Shown here piece after piece: positions 1-7,200 of a stretch of 12,059 bases of DNA. The stretch is taken from positions 131,299 to 143,357 of the forward strand of contig MU631660.1 in NCBI GenBank assembly GCA_026770615.1. The letters are read 5' to 3'. The stretch's first letter is position 1. Every line of letters begins with the position of its first letter. The notes below the pieces were generated by a model. That model saw only the letters and a program-made list of their open reading frames with translations. It did not search any database and was not told the origin of the DNA. Source of the DNA: Pavlovales sp. CCMP2436 (taxonomy: Eukaryota > Haptophyta > Pavlovophyceae > Pavlovales). The position numbers and the translations under genes were made by a program.

Positions 1-51
1 CCCCCCACCCCCCCACGCTCGCCCCCGAACGAACAGGGACCTGCGGCGACG

Positions 52-488
52 GCAATGTGGCTCTTCGATGGCTCCGTTGATAAATTGCCGGGCGGGTGAG
101 ACCTAAATATTAAATATTATTAATTTGGTCACCCGTCAAATAGTAAAATCATAATAATGTAGCAATGCGGCTCTTCGATAGCTCCGTTGATAAATTGCCG
201 GGCAGGTGAGACCTAAATATTAAGTATTAATAATTTGGTCACCCATCAAATAGTAAAATCATAATATTGTAGCAGTGTGGTTCTTTGACGGATCCGTCGA
301 TAAACTGCCGGGCGGGTGAGACCTAAATTTTATATAATTTATTCCGCTCGAGACCCGTCATCGTCGGTTCATAGCGACGTCACTCTCGCGAGTGAATCCG
401 CCGTCATTATTATTATTTTGGTCACCCGTCAAATAGTATAATCATAATGTTGTAGCAGTGCTCTTTGACAGCTTCATCGATTAATGGC
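52..488. repeat. 110-bp minisatellite, about 3.3 copies
   Basis: Copies begin at about 52, 162, 272 and 455 with a GCAATGYGG-like start followed by a TTCGATGGCTCCG-like stretch. The first two periods are exactly 110 bp. The third copy is 183 bp because it carries about 73 bp of extra sequence at about 345-415. The fourth is cut off at a GCCGGGC, where the foldback element begins. Each full copy has an internal imperfect inverted repeat (GGGTGAGACC against GGTCACCC) around an AT-rich loop. No coding potential was seen. The first 50 bases are C-rich and featureless. Confidence 0.9.
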
Positions 489-716
489 CGGGCCAAGGGT
501 GTAAGGGCTGGCAACTCAGGCTTCCTTGTATTTCAACCGTGTTTACACATTTCTGACGCTTGATCGAGGGCGTCCTTATAATTATAGGGACGTTTATAAA
601 CGTCCCTTATAATTAAGCTTTTAATTATAAGGGAGCCTTCGATCAAGCGTCAGAAATTTGTAAACACGGTCAAAATGTAAGGAAGCCTAAGTAGCCAGCC
701 CTTACACTCTTGCCCC
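489..716. mobile_element. Foldback (MITE-like) element with about 100-bp inverted arms
   Basis: The left arm (about 489-588) and right arm (about 608-716) are inverted copies. Shared blocks include GTGTAAGGGCTGGC, AGGCTTCCTT, ACCGTGTTTACA and TTTCTGACGCTTGATCGA, with only scattered mismatches. The short centre is itself palindromic. No transposase is encoded, so this would be a non-autonomous element. It interrupts the fourth copy of the minisatellite just after GCCGGGC. I could not define a target-site duplication, so the superfamily is unassigned. Confidence 0.85.
586..607. repeat. Perfect 22-bp palindrome at the centre of the foldback element
   Basis: The sequence AGGGACGTTT / ATAAACGTCCCT reads the same on both strands with no loop. 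TTATAATTA-type sequence extends the symmetry on both sides with a small indel. It is the turn of the long hairpin. Confidence 0.9.
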
Positions 717-1074
717 GTGCTTCTGCGTGTAGCTAATTTTGGATACACATAATCGACGTGTTCGACGAACGTAGTATGTGGGCTTTCTTTAAGCTGACTC
801 ACGTACTTGTCTTTTCCGCTGCTTCGTAAAGCTGGCATTAATCTCATCTTTTTCTTACTTTTTCTTAATTTTTCTTACTTTTTTTTCTTACTGTTTTTTC
901 TTACTTTTTTTTTAGGTATGATATGGGTGAACTCTCGCCCAATTCGCCGGTGATGGAGCTGCAGTCTTTCCCCCAGGACCTTGTGCTTGTCGGTCGCGCG
1001 ACCGTTCTCATCAAGGCGCGTTTTTTTTTTTTTTTAGTGCTCCGTCTGACCCTGTCCAGATTTTTGCAGAATTT
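717..1074. other. Non-coding spacer with T-rich tracts
   Basis: No credible gene was found. A pyrimidine-rich tract at about 848-913 is built from irregular TTTTTCTTAC units, and a second T-run of about 16 lies near 1020-1036. Short open frames here have no recognisable product or codon bias. Confidence 0.6.
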
Positions 1075-1197
1075 TCTGGCGAGAGGAATGCGGGGCTGGC
1101 AGAGTATTCGTGCATGCTGTCCGGTACGGATTTTTGAAAAAAAATCTGGCGAGAGGAATGCGGGGATGGCAGAGTATTCGTGCATGCTGTCCGGTAG
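1075..1197. repeat. Two-copy tandem repeat, 70-bp period
   Basis: A 53-bp block starting TCTGGCGAGAGGAATGCGGG occurs at 1075-1127 and again at 1145-1197, with one clear difference (GGGGCTGG versus GGGGATGG). The spacers between them (ATTTTTGCAGAATT and ATTTTTGAAAAAAAA) are also related. Open frames across it are by-products of the repeat. Confidence 0.9.
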
Positions 1198-1296
1198 AAA
1201 CCCGGACACTGTTCGTGCGCAGTAGCAGCAAATAGCGTATGGGCGTCTATCAGACAGCGTGTACAAGGGATCGCGGGCAATAAGAAACCGTAACGT

Positions 1297-1388
1297 TAAG
1301 AAACTGAGCCTCGTTTTTTGAGCCCTTCAATAGAATGTAAGCAACATTTAACCATTGTTTGTATGTATATGATAAGAAACTGAGCCTC
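1297..1388. repeat. Short direct repeat TAAGAAACTGAGCCTC
   Basis: The 16-mer is present at 1297-1312 and 1373-1388, 76 bp apart, in non-coding sequence. Its meaning is unknown; it could be a small duplication or the edge of an old insertion. Confidence 0.7.
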
Positions 1389-1529
1389 AGCCTCAAATTT
1401 GCCGTTCCATCTCCAGGACTAATGTCTGACGTCGACCAAGTCTGTGAGTGAACAACACCTGTTGAATCATGCTGGGTCGCTAATAATGATTCTTCCTTCT
1501 TGTTGCTGTTTTCATCATGACTTAAATAA

Positions 1530-1800
1530 AAGCAGGGCATCGCTGCGCGCCTGGGCGTTAAATGGTCACTTGCGCGTGAGTGGGCGCCCATCGCGCGCAG
1601 CGTTCTCGAGCAGCAGCGCAACCCGCCGCGGCCAGGCCGCACACGCTTCCGCGCGGTACTGCGCACGATGCGAGAGTGGTGCAAGGGGCGGGCGGAGAAG
1701 GTGGCAACCCGTCTTTCGCCGGCCTTGCGCAGACGGCTCGCCTCGGCCGTGCTGCGGCTACGAAAGCTGCGCGGGCTGGAGTGATACAACTCGCCGTTGG
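1530..1800 (-). other. GC-rich island, possibly an unidentified exon
   Basis: This block is much GC-richer than its surroundings. In the minus frame that is open through 1837-1250, third codon positions are mostly G or C, and the frame reads as an arginine-rich, alanine-rich polypeptide. I recognise no domain. All frames here are partly open because of base composition, and no flanking splice sites stand out. It may be an exon of an unknown gene, or simply GC-rich repeat DNA. Confidence 0.25.
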
Positions 1801-2200
1801 GATGATATTTATATGCATGATAAGTATGAATGCCCAATTATGAAGTACGCTGATTCGCGTCATACTTGTTAAAGTTCTATGTTAAATTGTGGTACTAGGT
1901 AAACAGGTATTAAACAGAATAACCACAAGCTATTAACTAGTTATCGACTGACAATGCGAATCACTAACACTAGTTAGTTAATAGTACTAGTAGATATACA
2001 GCACAAGTGTGCGTGGCTGGGAGCTCGAACCGTTCGCCGCCCACATAATCATATACTACACCCTAGTAAAACCCTACTAAGGAAAATAATTGCTCTTATT
2101 TTAAAGTGCCTTAAAACTTTCTGCAGCGTCATAACGTCATTTTGCAGAATACTATCGTTCTGCAAGAACTATTTTAGCCACGCGAACGAAGGTGAAGGTC
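1801..2200. other. AT-rich non-coding spacer
   Basis: No gene was seen. A 10-bp inverted repeat (CTATTAACTA at 1930-1939, TAGTTAATAG at 1975-1984) lies among several CTAGT motifs. A stretch at 2018-2030 resembles a tRNA B-box on the minus strand, but no tRNA fold accompanies it. Confidence 0.5.
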
Positions 2201-2204
2201 GCAC

Positions 2205-2430
2205 ACAAGGTTTGTGATTTCGACACGAAATAGCAAATTTCCATTTCGAGCTCGAAATTTCGGGTAGAAATTTCAGGGCGGAATTTTGAGCTCGAAATTT
2301 CGTGCGAAACTAGCACGAAATAGAATAGCATGAAACACCTAAAATTTCACTCGAAATTTCGAAAACAATGTTTCGCTCGAAAAGCAATAAAATAAATAAA
2401 ATCGAATTTCGTGCGAAATTGGTGCTCTTT
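2205..2430. repeat. Cluster of CGAAATTTCG palindromes, left
   Basis: The perfect 10-bp palindrome CGAAATTTCG occurs at 2253-2262, 2293-2302 and 2352-2361. Between the copies are degenerate forms such as GCACGAAATAG, TTTCGAGCTCG and CGTGCGAAAC. The cluster starts just after a GGTTTGTGATTTCGACACGA segment, which is matched in direct orientation near 3278-3299 (GGTTGCTGATATCGACACGG). The function is unknown. Confidence 0.8.
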
Positions 2431-2462
2431 CGGGTTAGTTACGTGCTGCCGGGATCTCTGCA

Positions 2463-2814
2463 GTGTCGTTTGAGATGGGGTTGATGGGCTGGAATAAGTG
2501 CTTCAGGGAGATCACCACCAAGGCGAAGGCCAACGTGCTGGACAAGTCCGCGATCGACGAGTGCTTCGCGGCCAACCCCACCATCAAGGCCCGGCTCAAG
2601 AGCTTGGACGAGAGCGATGCCGCGGCTGCGCGCACCATCTTCCTTTCGAGTTTCGTGGCTCACGAACCGTGGCGCTATCGACCTGCTGGTCAACAACAAC
2701 AACTCGCGCTGCGTCTGCACGTGGTGCGGTGGATGCGAGGTCCGAACTCATCAACCAGGTTGTAACGCATCATTTCACGAGCATCCTTGCGCGTCCGCTC
2801 GTCGGTTTGGATGA
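2463..2814 (+). pseudogene. Unidentified coding fragment with one frameshift
   Basis: From 2463 to about 2650 one plus-strand frame has strongly GC-biased third positions and a natural-looking sequence rich in Lys, Asp and Ala. It includes VLDKSAIDECFAANPTIKA. After about 2650 the bias and good sense continue one frame over (the frame open from 2617), with LLVNNNNSRCVCTWCGGC followed by EVRTH. That stretch contains a C-x-C-x2-C-x2-C-x4-H pattern that could bind zinc. A single-base insertion would explain the switch. I do not recognise the family. The fragment sits between the two CGAAATTTCG clusters and converges on the minus-strand fragment that follows, so a decayed transposon gene is a reasonable but unproven guess. 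Confidence 0.4.
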
Positions 2815-3002
2815 GAGGGTTTACCCAGTCGTTCGGCGCTCTCCCAAATCCCGAGGTCCTTCTGGATGACGCGAAGCACGCGCCGCAGGTCCTTCGGCTC
2901 GAAGAGCCTGTTGCCGCCGTTGAAGACGACGGTGCGGAAGTACTCGGCCCAGGGTGACGACATCGGGCACTGGCTCGACTTGCGGTTGAATTCCGCGCGC
3001 AA
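2775..3002 (-). CDS. Unidentified coding fragment
   Basis: The minus frame has G or C at nearly every third position from about 2960 down to 2820. It reads like a folded protein, with segments such as SPWAEYFRTVVFNGGN and PKDLRRVLRVIQKDLGIW. There is no clear start, and it ends at a stop near 2775. No domain was recognised. It overlaps tail-to-tail with the plus-strand fragment, as expected if one ancestral gene was broken and partly inverted or if two elements were nested. It could also be one exon of an unknown gene. Confidence 0.4.
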   Translation of the reverse strand: MRAEFNRKSSQCPMSSPWAEYFRTVVFNGGNRLFEPKDLRRVLRVIQKDLGIWESAERLGKPSHPNRRADAQGCS

Positions 3003-3017
3003 AAGCCATGGCCACCA

Positions 3018-3240
3018 TTTCGCTCAAAATTTTATCCGAAATTTCGCCCGAAATGGCCGCCATGCTGCTTTCGCCATATGACCCCAAATATCGCTGGAAA
3101 TCGACAACTAAATATACCCGAAAGTCCGCTCGAAATTTCGGGTATTTCGGGTTTCGCTCGAAATAGATTTGGCCTTTCGGATTTCGCACGAATTTCGGGG
3201 CCCGAAATTTGCTCCTCAAAATTTCTGCACGAACCCTGGT
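3018..3240. repeat. Cluster of CGAAATTTCG palindromes, right
   Basis: Perfect copies of CGAAATTTCG lie at 3037-3046 and 3131-3140. Many near-copies surround them (CCCGAAATGG, GGTATTTCGGGTTTCGCTCG, CCCGAAATTT). Together with the left cluster it brackets the coding fragments at 2463-3002. The two clusters share a vocabulary rather than one long alignable sequence. Confidence 0.8.
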
Positions 3241-3327
3241 CGCACAAGTGTGCTTGGGCGGGAAGGCCGCGAGTGCAAGGTTGCTGATATCGACACGGAA
3301 GTTAACCAGCACGTGTGCATGCACAAT

Positions 3328-3640
3328 TCACTCACGAGCTCGTTCGCCCGGCGGAGACGCGATCGCTTCATCATCACGCGAGAGGAACCTCCGCACGGCT
3401 GCAGTCTCTGAGCGCCGCCCGCCCGCCTTGCGTGCTCGTGCGAACGTGCTTGTGCGGGCTGGCGAGGCGGTGAGGACGTTGACAACACCCAACTTTTCGA
3501 TCGCGCGGTCGACGCTGATCGTTTGCGCGGCCTGCCACGTCCACAAGCGGCCACGAGCGGCTCGCATCGCGAAAATCTGTCGAGCGTGGGGCGTTCTCGG
3601 CGGGCGAAGTTCGCGACGCAGGCCACGCACGAACTCGAGG
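3328..3640 (-). CDS. Unidentified coding fragment
   Basis: One minus frame, open from about 3640 to a stop at 3328, has high GC at third positions and reads sensibly (for example AAQTISVDRAIEKLGVV, then NVLTASPARTSTFARARKAG). Two other minus frames are also open through this GC-rich block, so the choice rests on codon bias alone. No known domain was recognised. It is downstream of the receiver exons on the same strand, but its sequence does not match the rest of a receiver domain, so I do not join it to that gene. Confidence 0.3.
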
Positions 3641-3818
3641 GTTCCTCAATGATCCAGGTTGGCGAGCGCGCGCGTATCCGTCTTCACACTCCGCCCAGGG
3701 CGCCTCCGCAGTAGTTTGACCGCTTCAAGCCTTCTTTGTTGTGCAATGTCATTTCGACTTTTATTTAGCTATTGAAAAACTTAGCCCTATTTTAAGCAAC
3801 TGTAGAATCTTTCAAGAC

Positions 3819-3851
3819 GATTCGTAACAGGTGAGCCACCTGTTACGATTC
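3819..3851. repeat. 15-bp stem hairpin inside the element
   Basis: GATTCGTAACAGGTG is followed by AGC and then CACCTGTTACGATTC, a stem of 15 pairs with one mismatch and a 3-base loop. It is too short to be an element of its own and may be a structural feature of the mobile element. Confidence 0.85.
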
Positions 3852-4080
3852 CCAATGGTTATTCCACTAAAGATTTCCCCGGTGGGGTTTTACTGGGGTT
3901 GAGAGCTGAGCCTAGGAGGGTATAAGGGACTCAAGAGGCAGATGAAGAAAATCTCGGCCCATTAGAATCCGGATCAAGCCAAAAAATTGAAAGTTTTCCC
4001 CGTCCAAATAATCCTGCGTCTAGGAATATCTTCGCAAGGTTACATGAACAAAATAAATATAAAATAAATCTAACGAAATA

Positions 4081-4105
4081 AAACTCCCCTCCGGCAGGGG
4101 GGTTT
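4081..4105. repeat. Subterminal hairpin of the foldback relative
   Basis: AAACTCCCCT pairs with AGGGGGGTTT across a CCGGC loop; one of the ten pairs is G-T. It lies just inside the terminal GTGCAC motif. The other family member has a differently spelled but equally paired stem at the same place. Confidence 0.75.
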
Positions 4106-4189
4106 GCCGTGCACCGAAAGCTGGGTCCAGCAGTCGCACAATTCAATTCTCCCTCCATTTCCCTTCTCTAGCCGGACTAGCCTAGCCTG

Positions 4190-4231
4190 GACGAGCGCGA
4201 ACTCGCGCTTCTCCGTGAGGATGAGGCGCAC
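4190..4231 (-). CDS. Probable receiver fragment, helix 2 to strand 3
   Basis: The minus strand reads (V)RLILTEKREFALV, matching "...L......fDlVl" of receiver domains directly after AEAV of exon 7. It should then give M-D with the phospho-acceptor aspartate, but the sequence continues QARLVRLEKG and reaches the foldback element. GTCCAG at 4192 might serve as a donor, in which case the aspartate exon lies further left; I could not find it. Confidence 0.45.
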
Positions 4232-7200
4232 ATGTGGATGATTTGTATTCGTGTTAGTGGGTAGTGTAATGTACTAGTGTGTGCGAGTGTGTGTTATTGC
4301 TGTGAGTTGTGCGCACCGCCTCGGCGCCGTCTACCGCTACGTCGAACGGCATCCCGAGCTGTTTCAACACGCACAGCTCAAACGTCTGTTTTTTTCGTTC
4401 GGTTATTACAGGTTTTACGTTTAGTACGTCAGTATTAATAGCTCAGTGTCCAGTCCGCGGGTAGACAGGCAATCGATCGAGTACAAATAGTTCTTTCCTT
4501 TCCCCGTCATAATGGGTTGCAATCCAAGTAAGGAAAAAGAAAAAGGAAAAAATACCTTGCGCAGAATAGCGTCATCCGCTACGTGCAGCACGCGGAAGCT
4601 GGGCGGGAAGCTGAGCCGCGCCTTTTTTTCCCTGTTGTCCGCGCCCAGACCGCCGGCGCTGCCCTCCGACATGCGCTCCGTCCCTGCCAAGGCCGTTCTC
4701 GACCCGGAAGCACGCGAAGTCGTAAGCGATGGCGCGGGCAAAAAACGATCAGCGAGCCTTGGCGAGTCCTCGCTTAGAACGTGCGTGCCCTCTGGAGCCT
4801 CGTCCAACATGAGCTCGAGCTGGAACGTAGAGCCGTGACCGGGGCCGGCACAGGCGAGGCGCAAGCTCGAGCCACCTATGAACAAACACGCACATGTGTA
4901 TACATACGGCCAGTCGTAGGGGCGAGTGGGATTAATATACAGGGGTAAATCTATATATAAAAATAAGCACGAGCATACGCATGAGTATATCGACATTTGA
5001 GTCATTGTCATCTTTGTGTGTAAGTTTCTAGTTAAACGTCTTTTCCCGAGAGGATCTCACTGGATTTAAGTGTTGAAAAACACTCAGATCCAGGGATCCA
5101 CCCCGAGCACACCGATACCGTCCCCACCGCTGATCAGTTCAGGCACACGACGATCGACGACTGACCACTCTCGACTGGCGCGCTGACCAACCTCCACTGC
5201 TCTCCCTCGCGTCACCTGAAAATGCAGCACCGTCTGCGAGCGCGGCACACCTGCGCTACTCACAGAACATTACTTCTTCACTAGCCTGTATCACATATAT
5301 TGCGATTCTTGCCCCGAGGGACAGAAATCGCAAATATACACGGCTTGTCTGCTGGCCCAGTCTATCCCACCCCTCGCCGGGGGTGGGTCTCGAGCGCAGG
5401 GCTTTGGGATGCGGGAAATCGCGGGCTTGCTGGCTCATGATTGTGTTTTGGCAACTTTGAATTTGCTGGCTCATATTTGGTTTTGGGTTTCATGCCACCC
5501 GAGTGGTGTGTCAGCGTGGTTGACTAGATGGTTTCAAAGGCCAGTTTGGTAAATGATCGCATTGTGCGTGGGTGATTTTTGTGTATGGATATGACGGGCT
5601 TGTCCGAAGTTAATGCGTGCTTGTTTGACGGGCCTGCTGCGGATTCGTGGTGTATGGTGGGACTAGATGGTCTTGTTTTGGGTTCCTGGTGTATGGTGGG
5701 ACAGGCTGCTCCTGGTAGTGCTGAGGGTGTGGCTCGAGACGGTCTCTTCTGGATGCGCTTTGGGGGTATGACTCGAAGCGATCTTTTCTGGATTTGTTTT
5801 TTCAGGATTGGAATGTGTCAGCGTGGCTGTCCTCGGCTGGGCCTGAGGGTGGGCTCAGGCTGCATGGGGGGTATGGTCGGGTCTGCACCTGGGAATGAGG
5901 CTTTGTCTGGTAGTGCTGAGGATGTGACTCGGGACGAGCTCTTCTGGATGCGCTTTGAGGGTATGACTTGAGGCGGTCTCTCCTGGATTTATTTTTTCCC
6001 GATTGGTATGCGTAAGTGTGTCTGGCCTCGGCTGGGCCTGAGGGCGGGCTCAGTCTGCATGGAGGGTATGGTCGGGTCTGCACCTGGGAGTGAGTCTTCG
6101 TTATTCGGATGTTGATTGCGGGTCAAGCGTACTCGTTTGGCAGGAGTTCTCTGTGTGCTGGTGTCCTTTGGGGGTATGGGCTCATGCTGCATAGGTGGTA
6201 TGGCCGCTGGGAACTCGTTTTGAGCGATGCTGTCCGTTGGGGGTATGGGTTCGTTATGAATGGGTGGTAAGGATGATGGTACCTTATTGTTTTGGGCGAT
6301 GCTGTCCGTTAGGGATATGGGCTCATACTGCATAGGTGATATGGCCGCTGGTGCTTCGTTTTGGGCGATGCTGTCTGTTGGGTGTATGGGCTCATACTGC
6401 ATAAGAGGTAAGGCTGATGGTTCCTTGTTTTGAGCGATGCTGTCCGTTGGGGGTATGGACTTGTATTGTATAGGTGGTATGGCCGCTGATGCTGTGTTTT
6501 GATTCAGTTTCCTTGCTGCCCGCTCAGCTGTCTGGGCGGCCCACATTGCTACCTTAAACTTATACGCGTCGTATAAAGATATATTGTCCTTGGTTGACGC
6601 CGCTGATGCTTCGATTGCCGCTTCGCGTGATTTATGCATTTTGAGGCTATGGCGTAAGAGAGTGTAGTGTAAGTCGCCGGGCTTGGGTGCGTCACCGGTG
6701 TCGACGTCCTTCTTTCTGAGCTCTTCTTTGACACTTAATCCTACCCTTCCGGTGAAGTAGCCCGGCCGAGATATCATATGTGTCGCCATTGATTTTGATT
6801 TGGTGGGTCCCAGGCTCGGGGACAGTTCCTTGCAGAGGGAGCGGTGGAGGTCGTGGCGGTGCTTTTCCGTTGACGAGCACTCGTGGTATAAGTGATGCTT
6901 TGTGTCTTGTGAGTTGAGTGCTTTGCATAGAGGGCAGGTGAGGCCCATTCTTTCGGACTTTCCGTCAATGGTAATTGTAGTGATGGCCATCGCTGGAGAT
7001 TCTGCTGCCCACTCGGGCGCGCCGGTCGGATGTAATGATGTCTCCTGACGGGCGCGCTGGTGCTGCTCGTTGGTCGGATGTAATGATGTCTCCTGTCGCA
7101 GTGGCCGCTATTGCCCAGCACTGGGCCGTGAGCGTGTTTTTTGTGAGCTGTACTGTGGCGGCTTCTCTGTGTACTGCTACTGCCTTTGAGCCCCAGTCGC

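Larger units (their letters stand above)
3735..4133. mobile_element. Diverged relative of the 10278-10690 foldback element
   Basis: Read inward from 4133 on the minus strand, it begins CTGCTGGACCCAGC, then TCGGTGCAC, then a GC-rich hairpin, then ATTTATTTT-rich sequence, then GAAGATATTCCTAGACGC and TTGATCCGG. The left arm of the 10278 element has the same order of blocks. The opposite end is weaker: near 3743-3778 there is GCAATGTCATTTCGACTTTTATTTAG, similar to GATTTCACTTTTATTTAG in the other copy. No protein is encoded. The left boundary is approximate. Confidence 0.6.

Noticed and set aside
901..1280. Several overlapping open frames on both strands
   Set aside because: They arise from the 70-bp tandem repeat and the T-runs, with no codon bias or recognisable domain.
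2018..2030. Minus-strand GGTTCGAGCTCCC, resembling the B-box of a tRNA or SINE
   Set aside because: No A-box, anticodon arm or acceptor-stem pairing was found at the right distance.
3328..3720. Segments such as GVVNVLTAS and EAVKLLRRR that resemble parts of a receiver domain
   Set aside because: They are not in the right order or frame, no M-D or K-P motifs accompany them, and no splice sites join them to exon 7. The likeness is too short to use.
4226..4316. Simple GT-AG intron at GCG|GTGCGC with acceptor CACGGAG
   Set aside because: It would remove most of receiver helix 2, whereas excision between the GTGCGC repeats leaves the domain continuous. It is kept only as a less likely alternative.
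4512..4838. Plus-strand 108-codon frame starting M-G-C-N-P-S, resembling an N-myristoylation and palmitoylation signal
   Set aside because: The opposite strand encodes the end of a HATPase domain and the start of a receiver, with matching splice sites. The start of this frame lies in intron 6, so the acylation look-alike is a chance reading.
5579..5971. Plus-strand 130-codon Gly/Met-rich frame
   Set aside because: It is the antisense reading of the LINE tail repeats; the minus frame joins the zinc finger and the repeats have codon-multiple periods there.
6774..7121. Minus-strand frame of 115 codons overlapping the zinc finger region
   Set aside because: It is in a different frame from the CCHC motif and the RNase H, and repeats only the duplicated 48-bp segment.
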